13,920 nucleotides of DNA from Spirochaetota bacterium (lineage in GTDB: Bacteria; Spirochaetota; UBA4802; UBA5550), in NCBI GenBank assembly GCA_022704585.1, contig JAKJGD010000009.1, positions 1 to 13,920 on the forward strand, read 5' to 3'. This document shows, one piece after another, positions 6,314-13,341 of this stretch (positions within the stretch are counted from its first letter, which is position 1; each line of letters opens with the position of its first letter). The position numbers and the translations under genes are program-made. The notes under the pieces were generated by a model. That model ran no database searches. It was not told the origin of the DNA and saw nothing but the letters and a program-made list of their open reading frames with translations.

Positions 6314-7597
6314 TTATTGATTCACTTGATCCGCTCCGTCTATCGCCGAGCCGAAGGCCTGCCGCATAAGGTCGCGCCGCCGGGGCTTGTAGGTACCCAG
6401 AGTCCGCTCCCGCTCAACAACCTTCTGGATGAGCCGGAACATCTTGTACTGCTGCGGCTCGTCCTGGTAGAAACGCTCCCACGCGAAGTAGTAGAGTTCC
6501 TGGAGCCGCTCCGGGCTCAGGAGCTTCGGCCGGTACACGACCCTGCCGGCATTGTAGTTGTTCCAGTCGCGGTCGGTGATCCGCTTCTGCTTGACCATGT
6601 CGTCCCAGGCCTTGGTGTGCGGAAACGGTGTGAGGACAGTAAATTCCGCCAGGTCAAGGTCGATCTCCAGGAGAAAGTCGATGAGCCGCTTGACGTACTC
6701 CTCGTCGTGGTTGTCCATGCCAAGCAGGATCGTGCCCTCGACCGCGATGTCGTGGTCGTGGTAGCGCTTGATGCGCTCCTTGATGAAGTCCGACGTGTCG
6801 AACACGGCCTGGTACACGTACCAGGCGCCTGCCTGCCGCGCCATGTCGAGCACCTCTGGCTTGTCCTCTATGGTATGGCTGCACCAGTTCTTCTTCAGGG
6901 GAATCATCTCCCGGAAGAGATCGAGCTCCCATTGCGTATCCTGTGCCAGCGAATTATCCACCACGAAGAGCCGGTTGTTGTCCACCAGGGCAATTTCTTC
7001 AATGGCCTTATCTATCGGGCGCGGTCTGAATTTTCGTCCGCCCAGATAGGCAACGGCACAGGGATAGCAGTTGAACCGGCAGCCGCGCGAGGCATGGACC
7101 AGGTCAACCATCTGCACGCCCTTGTAATAATAGAGGTCGCGCTTGTATATGCTTCGCCGTGCCGGGCCTACGCTCTCGATCGGGGGAAGGTCCGCGATGT
7201 AATTATACACGCTCTTGAGGGCGCCGGTCCTGAAATCGGTGAACACCTCCTCCATGTGTCCCTCGGCCTCCCCGAGGAAAACCGCGTCCGCGTGCTGGAG
7301 CGTCTCCTCGGCATGCAGCATGGTCGAGATGCCGCCGAAGATCACCTTAACGCCCCGTTTCCGGTATTCGTCCGCAATGGCCCACCCCCGCTTGACCTGC
7401 GTGGTAAGCATCATGGATATGCCCACGAAATCCACCGGGTCGTCAAAGCTGAAAGATTCCAGATTCTCGTCAACGAACTCAACGTGGACATAATCAGGAA
7501 GCGCGGCAGCCATGACCGCCGGGCCGTGTGGCGGCAGGTTGAAGGTGGTCTGCTCCGGGAGCTTTTCCCAGCGCGGATAAATGAGCCTGAATTTCAT
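6314..7597 (-). CDS. B12-binding-domain radical SAM protein
   Basis: A 427-residue radical SAM enzyme of the cobalamin-binding type. The N-terminal part (about 1-150) looks like a B12-binding fold: LPPHGPAVMAAALPD, FVGISMM, VIFGGISTMLHAEE and DAVFLGEAEG. The 4Fe-4S cluster motif CxxxCxxC is GCRFNCYPC (cysteines near 173, 177 and 180). A TIM-barrel part follows (FVVDNSL, VEGTILLGMDNHDEE, EFTVLTPFPHTKAWD) and then a basic tail. The ATG at 7597 is preferred because AAGGAG lies 6 bp before it; a TTG two codons upstream overlaps that spacing. First gene of an operon with HTH and BtrH copy 2. Members of this class do methyl transfers or C-C bond rearrangements; the substrate here is unknown. A fragment of a second such gene survives at 3846-3908. 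Confidence 0.85.
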   Translation of the reverse strand: MKFRLIYPRWEKLPEQTTFNLPPHGPAVMAAALPDYVHVEFVDENLESFSFDDPVDFVGISMMLTTQVKRGWAIADEYRKRGVKVIFGGISTMLHAEETLQHADAVFLGEAEGHMEEVFTDFRTGALKSVYNYIADLPPIESVGPARRSIYKRDLYYYKGVQMVDLVHASRGCRFNCYPCAVAYLGGRKFRPRPIDKAIEEIALVDNNRLFVVDNSLAQDTQWELDLFREMIPLKKNWCSHTIEDKPEVLDMARQAGAWYVYQAVFDTSDFIKERIKRYHDHDIAVEGTILLGMDNHDEEYVKRLIDFLLEIDLDLAEFTVLTPFPHTKAWDDMVKQKRITDRDWNNYNAGRVVYRPKLLSPERLQELYYFAWERFYQDEPQQYKMFRLIQKVVERERTLGTYKPRRRDLMRQAFGSAIDGADQVNQ

Positions 7598-7622
7598 GGA
7601 CAACTCCTTTTTCGATTCACAT

Positions 7623-7643
7623 CTCCCTGGTTTTATCAGGGAG
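7623..7643. promoter_or_regulatory. Palindrome next to TTGACA, upstream of the radical SAM operon
   Basis: CTCCCTG and CAGGGAG, separated by GTTTTAT, form a perfect 7-bp inverted repeat. On the minus strand it directly follows a TTGACA (7649-7644) and precedes the radical SAM ATG by about 25 bp. An overlapping pair TTGAAA - 16 bp - GATAAA is an alternative promoter reading. The position fits an operator that blocks RNA polymerase, or a hairpin at the 5' end of the mRNA. A second inverted repeat, TGATC-ATAC-GATCA, lies at about 7663-7676. Confidence 0.45.
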
Positions 7644-7849
7644 TGTCAAGCATTTTCAAAAATTGATCATACGATCATATTGTTCAAACGGACGCGTAAT
7701 GTAAATAAATATTCCGAATACTTGTCCGGAGGAATATATTTTTACCATCAATCAATTTCATCCGGGGGCCCTGTTCCCGGTTTTCATGATGTTTTTCATC
7801 GATATTGATTTTAACTGCTTGCAATATTTTTTTAATTGCACAGTATATG

Positions 7850-7855
7850 TATAAT
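7850..7855 (+). promoter_or_regulatory. Possible -10 box of the PAS histidine kinase gene
   Basis: A perfect TATAAT lies 13 bp before the chosen ATG, but no -35 hexamer is found at 16-18 bp (only a T-run). If used, the leader would be about 6 nt. The surrounding intergenic stretch, 7656-7849, is AT-rich and shows nothing else recognisable. Confidence 0.3.
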
Positions 7856-7867
7856 CACGGAAAGCCC

Positions 7868-10405
7868 ATGCCAACTAAAAAGAAACCGGGAAAGGCCACT
7901 CCCCATGTCTCTTCACGGGCGCCTAAGGATAAGTATAAGGTACTCTTCGAGAGCTCTGCTACAGCCAATGCAATCATCGCCGAAGACTCGACTATTCTGC
8001 TTGTAAATTCAAATTTTGAAAAACTCCTCGGGTATTCGCGCGAGGAGATACAGGGCAGGATGAAGTGGACCTCCTTCGTGACCGAGGAATACCTCGCGGA
8101 CATGAAAGAATACTATGACCACCGAAAAGAAGAATACAGCACCCTGCCCCAGAGCTATGAATTCAGCGCCAGGGTCCGATCCGGTGAAATCAAACAACTC
8201 TATATCAGCATTGCACTGATCCCTGAAACGAATGAAAGCATGATTTCGCTGATCGATATTACCGGGCGCAAAAAGATGGAAGAAGCCCTCAAACAGAGCG
8301 AGGAGCGGTTTCGGGACCTGGCGCGGCTCCTGCCCGAGTCGGTGTACGAAGCGGACCTCGAGGGAAGGATCATCTATGTGAACGATGTTGCCCTGGAGCG
8401 ATTCGGATATACTCGCGAGGATATTTCAGCCGGCCTGACATTACTGAAGCTTGTCCTTCCTGAACAACGGGCCCGGGCTCAGCAGAATATCGGCAAATTA
8501 TTAAAGGGGGAAAAGCTCGGCCTCAATGAATATATGATAATCCGAAAGGACGGGACCAGCTTCCCCGCCCTGGTCCATTCCACTCCCATAATGCAGAACG
8601 GCCAGGCTGTCGGTCTCAGGGGCTTCCTGGCGGACATCTCCAGCATCAAGCGGGTTGAAGAAAACCTGAAATTGTTCCAGTACACCATTGACCAGGCCTC
8701 TGAAGTCATCTTCTGGCTCACGCGCGACGGAGGGTTCGAATATGTCAACGACGAGGCCTGCCGCTCCCTGGGGTATACGCGCTCAGAGCTGCTTGGCATG
8801 AAACTTTGGGACATAGATCCCGTCCTCTCCATCGAAAAATGGGAATCGGACCAGGCCCGGTATCATTTAAACAGGCAGGGCGGGTCGGACACCTTCGAAA
8901 GCGTTCACCGGTGCAAGGACGGCACCCGGTACCCGGTCGAGGTAAAAACCCAGTTCCTCTGGTTCGGCGAGCATGAGATGCATGTCGCCGTCGTGCGGGA
9001 CATTTCAGAACGCAAGCAGGCCGAGAAGGAATTGCACGAAAGCGAGGAACACTGGCGTTTTGCAATAGAGAGGACCGGCCACGGATTGTGGGACTGGAAC
9101 ATGGAATCGAATGCCGTCTATTATTCGCCCCAGTGCAAGGCCATGCTCGGATATACCGATGATGAAATGGGAACCGGGATAGAGGAATGGATAAACCGCG
9201 TTCATCCCGATGATTTTAATCGAGCCAACCGCGCTCTTGAAGATCACCTGAACGGCACCACGCCCATGTATTACAGTGAGCACCGCTGCAGATGCAAGAA
9301 CGGCGAATACCGGTGGTTCCAGGACCGGGGAATGGTCATGAGACGCTCGCCTGAGGGCAAACCGCTCCGGATGATCGGCACGCAAACGGATATAACCGGG
9401 CACCGGCAGGAGCTTGCACGCTATTCGTCCTTCATCAAATTTGCCCTGGACGGTCTCGTGGTATTTGACAGGTCCGGCCACATCGTGGAAGCCAATGAAT
9501 CGTATGCGAAAATGCTCGGTTATAACCAGGACGAGCTAATGGGGATGTTCCTTGGTGATCTCGATGCCAGGTTCAATCTTGAGGAAATGCATTCCCTCAC
9601 CGAAATCATGATGAGAGAGGGATCGGCGCGGTTCGAGACCCAGCATCGCAGAAAGGACGGCGGCGTCATAGATGTGGAGGTCAGCATCAGGCTCCATGAA
9701 AAGGAATACGACTACCTTTTTGTGATCATTCGCGATATAACAGAGAAAAAGAAAGCTGCCGCAGCCCTTGAAAATTCCCTGCAGGAAAAGCAGGCCCTCC
9801 TGAAAGAGCTGCAGCACCGGATGAAAAACAGCCTGGCGATGATAACAAGCATAGTAGCAATAGAGAGCGAGAGGCCGGAAAACGCCGGCGCCCGGAAGAT
9901 ACTGGACATATTAAGGGGGAGGATCGATTCACTGGCTAACCTTTATACCATCCTGTTTCAATCAGAGCAGGCGGCACTGGTGAACCTGGACCAGTATGTT
10001 TACGCCATCATCAGGTCGCTTGCCAGCACCTATGTTACTGCTGCCAGCGGCATAACAATAAAACCTGATTGCACCCCGGTTTGCACAGATACAAAAAGTG
10101 CCACCGCCTGGGGTCTTATCACCAACGAATTGCTTACCAATGCCCTCAAATACGCCTTTCCGAAGGGCGGGGGTGTAATCCGTGTCATTCTCGGACACTC
10201 GAACGGGAACATTGAACTTGCGGTAACTGACGATGGTCCGGGGCCTGCGCCCGGATTCGACATTGAGCACCCGACCGGGTTCGGCCTGCTCCTGGTGGGA
10301 ATGCTCGCAAAGCAGCTGGGAGGATCATTCACCTTCGAGCGAGGGCGGGAAAACATGTTTCTTGTGCGCGCGCTTGAAACGGTTGATGCAACGAAGTGCC
10401 TCTAA
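7868..10405 (+). CDS. Soluble multi-PAS sensor histidine kinase (HisKA_2/HWE-like)
   Basis: An 845-residue sensor kinase without membrane segments. Five PAS-like repeats start near residues 22, 147, 267, 395 and 515; most show the N....LGY(T/S)..E pattern and end in a DI(T/S).(R/K)K-type linker. The fourth (HVHPDD-like VHPDDF and YRWFQDRG) resembles PAS_3. The phosphoacceptor is His650 in LLKELQHRMKNSLAMI, a HisKA_2-type dimerisation box. The ATPase part has the N box TNELLTNALKYAF (about 751) and TDDGPGP, then GFGLLLVGMLAKQLGG. The ATG at 7868 is chosen for the nearby GGAAAG; an upstream TTG and an ATG at 7847 lack a ribosome site. No receiver domain and no adjacent response regulator. It is probably a cytosolic redox, ligand or light sensor signalling to an unlinked regulator; a link to the biosynthetic genes is only positional. 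Confidence 0.9.
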   Translation: MPTKKKPGKATPHVSSRAPKDKYKVLFESSATANAIIAEDSTILLVNSNFEKLLGYSREEIQGRMKWTSFVTEEYLADMKEYYDHRKEEYSTLPQSYEFSARVRSGEIKQLYISIALIPETNESMISLIDITGRKKMEEALKQSEERFRDLARLLPESVYEADLEGRIIYVNDVALERFGYTREDISAGLTLLKLVLPEQRARAQQNIGKLLKGEKLGLNEYMIIRKDGTSFPALVHSTPIMQNGQAVGLRGFLADISSIKRVEENLKLFQYTIDQASEVIFWLTRDGGFEYVNDEACRSLGYTRSELLGMKLWDIDPVLSIEKWESDQARYHLNRQGGSDTFESVHRCKDGTRYPVEVKTQFLWFGEHEMHVAVVRDISERKQAEKELHESEEHWRFAIERTGHGLWDWNMESNAVYYSPQCKAMLGYTDDEMGTGIEEWINRVHPDDFNRANRALEDHLNGTTPMYYSEHRCRCKNGEYRWFQDRGMVMRRSPEGKPLRMIGTQTDITGHRQELARYSSFIKFALDGLVVFDRSGHIVEANESYAKMLGYNQDELMGMFLGDLDARFNLEEMHSLTEIMMREGSARFETQHRRKDGGVIDVEVSIRLHEKEYDYLFVIIRDITEKKKAAAALENSLQEKQALLKELQHRMKNSLAMITSIVAIESERPENAGARKILDILRGRIDSLANLYTILFQSEQAALVNLDQYVYAIIRSLASTYVTAASGITIKPDCTPVCTDTKSATAWGLITNELLTNALKYAFPKGGGVIRVILGHSNGNIELAVTDDGPGPAPGFDIEHPTGFGLLLVGMLAKQLGGSFTFERGRENMFLVRALETVDATKCL

Positions 10406-10446
10406 GTATGGAAAATCATACCAATAACAATTAAACGAAAAACGTG

Positions 10447-11094
10447 TCATCGCAGCGGCTCCGCCTCTATCAGGTCAAGAAGCAGCGAATAGCCGATTGC
10501 ACCGTGCGCCTCGAGCTCGATTCCGCCCGGCAGCCCGTCGCCCCGGATTCGAACAAACCGCGCGGTGCGCGACTTGCGTTCCCCTGAATACGAAACGACG
10601 TCAACAGTCCCGTCCGGCGCGGGAGAGATGTCCGTCACGTCTCCGCCGGACCGGTACCGGCACGTTTGCCTGCCGCGCGCCAGGCCGATTTCGGCCGGAA
10701 CACCCGCAGGGGCGAAGAGCATAAACCTGATGTCCCGCACCATCCCCATCACCATGTCCGGGTTCGAGAAGGGGCCGATGCCGCGCAGAATGACCAGCTT
10801 CCCGTCATAGGTTGCATCGCAGAGTACCAGCCCCTCCACGGACATCAGCACGCAGCGGAGCCGGCCAGATGAAGGCAGCGCCTCGGTCACGCCGATCATG
10901 GTCGTACCGCCCCCGCCGGGGAACGAACCGCTTATGGAATGGACGAGCCGCCATCCTTTTTCGAGAAAGGGCGCGCTGCACTGCTCGGGGTGTGCGGAGC
11001 TATCATCGCCCGGCGCGGGCCTGAGTTGTGGTATGCCCGAGCAGGCAACGAACAGGGGGAGCAGGAGACATGCGAGAGCGCGGTTGCATCCCAT
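10447..11094 (-). CDS. DUF3261-like predicted lipoprotein
   Basis: A 215-residue protein with a lipoprotein signal: the basic start MGCNR, a Leu-rich core, and FVAC with the modifiable Cys at 18 followed by SGIPQL. The body is rich in short beta-strand-like segments, and the C-terminal GGIELEAHGAIGYSLLLDLI resembles the DUF3261 lipoproteins of aryl polyene clusters, which may act like LolB at the outer membrane. Last gene of the minus-strand operon. Its ATG shares one base with the stop of the LolA-like gene (TGATG); a GTG one codon earlier gives a 4-bp overlap instead. Converges on the kinase gene with 41 bp between. The lipoprotein call is fairly secure; the DUF3261 assignment rests on weak C-terminal similarity plus position. 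Confidence 0.7.
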   Translation of the reverse strand: MGCNRALACLLLPLFVACSGIPQLRPAPGDDSSAHPEQCSAPFLEKGWRLVHSISGSFPGGGGTTMIGVTEALPSSGRLRCVLMSVEGLVLCDATYDGKLVILRGIGPFSNPDMVMGMVRDIRFMLFAPAGVPAEIGLARGRQTCRYRSGGDVTDISPAPDGTVDVVSYSGERKSRTARFVRIRGDGLPGGIELEAHGAIGYSLLLDLIEAEPLR

Positions 11095-11711
11095 CACATT
11101 TTCCGGAATACCGCTTCCGGGATCTTTTCGTTCAGCTTCACATCGCTGAACGAGATCACGGTGCGGGACTTTTCGCTTTCATATATCGTGACCGAGCGGA
11201 TCACGCCGGGCCTGTCAGAAAGCTTCAGCTCGATTTTCGTTATAATATCCGACATTCCTTTTTCCTTCGGCGTGAGGAGGATCGTCCGGCCGGCCTTGAG
11301 CTCGGCCCTGAAAGCGGGGTTCGTATCGAAATTCCCCTTCATCCAGAGGGCTATCTCCTGGATCACGACCCGCATCGACTGGAGGCGGGCGGCAGAATCC
11401 TGCACAACGGCATCGCCCCGTTTCACGTAGCGACTTATCGAGCTGCCGTGCACCAGGAGAACGCTCCACACGGGCGAGGAATATTCCCACCGCAGCGAGC
11501 CGGGCGCCTGGTAATAGAGCTTCCCTTTTGATACCAGCGGCTTCGCCAGGATCTCCATCTGCTTTATCTGCGTGAAGCCGGCCTCAACGGAGGATATGTT
11601 CCCGGCACCCTTCTTGATCGCGTCCCAGGAATCGCCCCACCCGATGAGGAGGAGGGAGAGAAGAATGGTGGCCATGATTCGCATCAAGGCATTTGTATGT
11701 TGATGTTTCAT
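11094..11711 (-). CDS. LolA-like periplasmic lipid/lipoprotein carrier
   Basis: A 205-residue protein with a signal-peptide-like start (hydrophobic residues about 10-25, MRIMATILLSLLLIG) and a LolA-type body: SSVEAGFTQIKQMEIL, then SKGKLYYQAPGSLRWEY, which is the hallmark F.Q......G.....P...RW.Y region. Then come RTILLTPKEKG and a final ISFSDVKLNEKIPEAVF. LolA-like proteins carry hydrophobic cargo across the periplasm. In aryl polyene clusters a LolA-like gene is thought to deliver the product to the outer membrane. Starts at an ATG with AAGGA about 9 bp upstream, just after a 40-bp perfect hairpin. Overlaps the lipoprotein gene. The MMPL-type exporter often found nearby in such clusters is absent here. 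Confidence 0.8.
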   Translation of the reverse strand: MKHQHTNALMRIMATILLSLLLIGWGDSWDAIKKGAGNISSVEAGFTQIKQMEILAKPLVSKGKLYYQAPGSLRWEYSSPVWSVLLVHGSSISRYVKRGDAVVQDSAARLQSMRVVIQEIALWMKGNFDTNPAFRAELKAGRTILLTPKEKGMSDIITKIELKLSDRPGVIRSVTIYESEKSRTVISFSDVKLNEKIPEAVFRKM

Positions 11712-11728
11712 TTATTTTTTTCCTTACC

Positions 11729-11768
11729 GTTCTGATAGCGTGCGGTTCAAACCGCACGCTATCAGAAC
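11729..11768. repeat. Perfect 19-bp hairpin between fabG and the LolA-like gene
   Basis: Arms GTTCTGATAGCGTGCGGTT and AACCGCACGCTATCAGAAC are perfectly complementary with a 2-nt centre (CA). It starts 6 bp after the fabG stop and ends 17 bp before the LolA-like ATG. No T-tract follows on the minus strand (GGTAAGGAAAAA), so it is not a typical terminator; a REP-like element or mRNA-processing hairpin is more likely. Confidence 0.75.
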
Positions 11769-11774
11769 GCCCTC

Positions 11775-12512
11775 CTACATCATCCCGCCGTTCACGGAGA
11801 TAACCTGGCCGGTAATATACGAGGCGTCGTCCGAGCAGAGAAAACGTACGACTTTCGCCACCTCCTCCGGTTTTCCGATCCGTCCCATGGGGATGACGTT
11901 CTTGATGAACTCGACCGGCGCGTCCTTGATCATGTCCGTCTCTATAAGCCCGGGCGCGACCACATTCACCCGTATGCCCTTCTTGGCGATCTCCGACGCA
12001 ACGGAGCGGCTCGCTCCGATCAGGCCCGCCTTGGCGGCGGAATAGTTTGCCTGTCCCTTGTTGCCGATAAGCCCGGCCACGGAAGCGATCGAGACCACGG
12101 ACCCTTTTTTCCGCCTGAGCATCTTCTTCAAAACCGGCTTGGTCATGTTGTAAAAGCCCTTGAGGGTCGTGCCGATGACCGCGTCCCAGTCCGCTTCCGG
12201 CATCATGAGGAACAGGTTGTCCGCCGTTATGCCCGCGTTGTTGACCAGCACATCTATCGTTTCGAAGCGCTGCATCATCTCCTCCACCGCCTTCCCGGCC
12301 TGCGCCGAGTCAGCGATATCGAACTTCGCGATCTCGCCGTCGCCGCCCCGCGCGCGGATCAGAGCGAGCGTCTCTTCGGCGGCCGCGTCATTCGAGCGAT
12401 AGTTCGCGACCACGTAGTATCCGTCGGCTGCGAGCTCCAGGACTATGGCGCGGCCGATGCCCCGGCTCCCTCCGGTTACGATGGCGACTTTCTTTTCCTG
12501 CCCTTCGCTCAT
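11775..12512 (-). CDS. fabG: 3-oxoacyl-ACP reductase (FabG/ApeQ-like)
   Basis: A 245-residue short-chain dehydrogenase/reductase that reduces the beta-keto group of an acyl-ACP with NADPH. The nucleotide motif TGGSRGIG is at residues 13-20, NNAG at 91-94, and the catalytic Ser144, Tyr157 and Lys161 stand in SIASVAG and NYSAAKAG. The C-terminal half has the usual VNVVAPGLIETDM and ends with ITGQVISVNGGMM, the standard FabG length and end. Its ATG overlaps the dehydratase stop by 4 bp, so translation is coupled. Within this cluster it corresponds to the reductase step (ApeQ) of an aryl polyene-type iterative synthase rather than to the housekeeping FabG, though that cannot be proven from one gene. 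Confidence 0.93.
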   Translation of the reverse strand: MSEGQEKKVAIVTGGSRGIGRAIVLELAADGYYVVANYRSNDAAAEETLALIRARGGDGEIAKFDIADSAQAGKAVEEMMQRFETIDVLVNNAGITADNLFLMMPEADWDAVIGTTLKGFYNMTKPVLKKMLRRKKGSVVSIASVAGLIGNKGQANYSAAKAGLIGASRSVASEIAKKGIRVNVVAPGLIETDMIKDAPVEFIKNVIPMGRIGKPEEVAKVVRFLCSDDASYITGQVISVNGGMM

Positions 12513-12952
12513 GGCATTGCTCCTTGATCGGATTCCTGTTCCGGACGGAACACCTGCAGCTTGATCTGGCCGACCGTCTCGTCGCCGATCCGGGCGGTTC
12601 CGGCTATCTCGGCATAGGTCCCTCCGCGTTTACGGTCATTGATCGTAACCTCGATGCGGGAGCCGACCGGTATCCGGTCCAGAAAGAACTCGGCCTTCTT
12701 GATGCCCACGATCCAGCCCACCTTCCCCGCTGCCGGGTCCCCTTTCCGCATCTCGTCCCATCCGAAATGCGCGCCCGCGGTCTGTGCCGCCAGCTCGATC
12801 AGTATGATCGGATCGACAAAGCCGTCCTCGCACAGGGGCCAGCGGTCCGACGCGGTGGACGCGGTCACGCACCGTTCATCATCCATAACGGTGATTTCGC
12901 CGATGAGCTTCATGGCTCCGCGGTGGGGGATCAGTGTTTCGATATCGTGCAT
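12509..12952 (-). CDS. Hotdog-fold 3-hydroxyacyl-ACP dehydratase (ApeP-like)
   Basis: A 147-residue hotdog protein of the FabA/FabZ/ApeP kind that would remove water from 3-hydroxyacyl-ACP. The opening IETLIPHRGAMKLI (His10) matches the LPHR.P..L start of the family, and ILIELAAQTAG holds Glu53 and Gln57. The FabZ GHFPxxP segment with its catalytic His is not seen; the equivalent reads CEDGFVDPI. Activity may therefore need a second, outside partner subunit, as described for the ApeI/ApeP pair. The ATG at 12952 is chosen because homology starts there and a promoter ends just upstream; a TTG at 13042 would lie before that promoter. First gene of the operon with fabG, LolA-like and lipoprotein genes. 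Confidence 0.8.
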   Translation of the reverse strand: MHDIETLIPHRGAMKLIGEITVMDDERCVTASTASDRWPLCEDGFVDPIILIELAAQTAGAHFGWDEMRKGDPAAGKVGWIVGIKKAEFFLDRIPVGSRIEVTINDRKRGGTYAEIAGTARIGDETVGQIKLQVFRPEQESDQGAMP

Positions 12953-12981
12953 GGCAAATTTCCGGCCGTCAATGGTACAAT

Positions 12982-13011
12982 ACCATAGTTGCACCGGCGG
13001 ATTGATGTCAA
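12982..13011 (-). promoter_or_regulatory. Promoter of the dehydratase-fabG-LolA-lipoprotein operon
   Basis: On the minus strand TTGACA (13011-13006), 18 bp, then TATGGT (12987-12982). This is a good sigma70-type match, and the predicted transcript start falls about 23 bp before the ATG at 12952. Confidence 0.6.
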
Positions 13012-13021
13012 TAAAAATATC

Positions 13022-13052
13022 TTGACACCAGGCCGGTATCAAATTCTATTCT
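13022..13052 (+). promoter_or_regulatory. Divergent promoter of the ACP-ketosynthase operon
   Basis: Plus-strand TTGACA (13022-13027), followed by TCTATT at 17 bp or TATTCT (13047-13052) at 19 bp. The -35 box is strong, the -10 weak. It stands 10 bp from the -35 of the opposite promoter, so the two -35 hexamers form an inverted repeat (TGTCAA-10-TTGACA) where one regulator could control both operons. Confidence 0.5.
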
Positions 13053-13078
13053 AGAGAACCACACGACCGAGGAACCCA

Positions 13079-13336
13079 ATGGAACAATTGATTTCCGAAC
13101 TTAAAGAAAAAATAATCGAGACGCTTGACCTTATCGATGTCAAGCCATCCGACTTCAAGGAAGACGAGCCGCTTGTCGGCGGACCGCTCGGCATCGATTC
13201 CATCGACATTCTCGAGCTTGCCATGATGATCGACCGCGACTACGGGATTAAAATCGACAACAAGGAGCTGGGGCAGAAAGTCTTCGTATCCCTCAGGACC
13301 CTGGCAGAGCATATCCAAAAAAACAGAAACAGGTAA
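13079..13336 (+). CDS. Acyl carrier protein
   Basis: An 85-residue acidic helical protein. The motif PLGIDSIDILEL carries the Ser that takes the 4'-phosphopantetheine arm (DSI.ILEL), followed by MMIDRDYGIKID, as in ACPs of aryl polyene and other type II FAS-like clusters. It tethers the growing chain while KS, reductase and dehydratase act on it, and it is the natural donor for the BtrH-like acyltransferases in the same window (inference). Starts at an ATG with GAGGAA 5-6 bp upstream. The next gene begins 5 bp after its stop, in one operon with the KS. Confidence 0.92.
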   Translation: MEQLISELKEKIIETLDLIDVKPSDFKEDEPLVGGPLGIDSIDILELAMMIDRDYGIKIDNKELGQKVFVSLRTLAEHIQKNRNR

Positions 13337-13341
13337 CACGC

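Noticed and set aside
7598..7603. TTG start of the radical SAM gene, two codons upstream
   Set aside because: AAGGAG sits directly against this TTG but 6 bp before the ATG at 7597, which is the normal spacing.
6317..7666. Plus-strand open frame of 449 codons opposite the radical SAM gene
   Set aside because: It lies antisense to a gene with clear B12/radical SAM motifs; its translation shows no domain and is explained by GC-rich third positions.
10406..10446. Small GTATG/CATAC hairpin between kinase and lipoprotein genes as a terminator
   Set aside because: Only a 5-bp stem with no T-tract; too weak to annotate.
12524..12988. Plus-strand open frame opposite the dehydratase
   Set aside because: Shadow of the hotdog gene; crosses the predicted minus-strand promoter and has no domain.
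12953..13042. N-terminal extension of the dehydratase from a TTG
   Set aside because: It would span the predicted promoter and add 30 residues not matching the hotdog family start.
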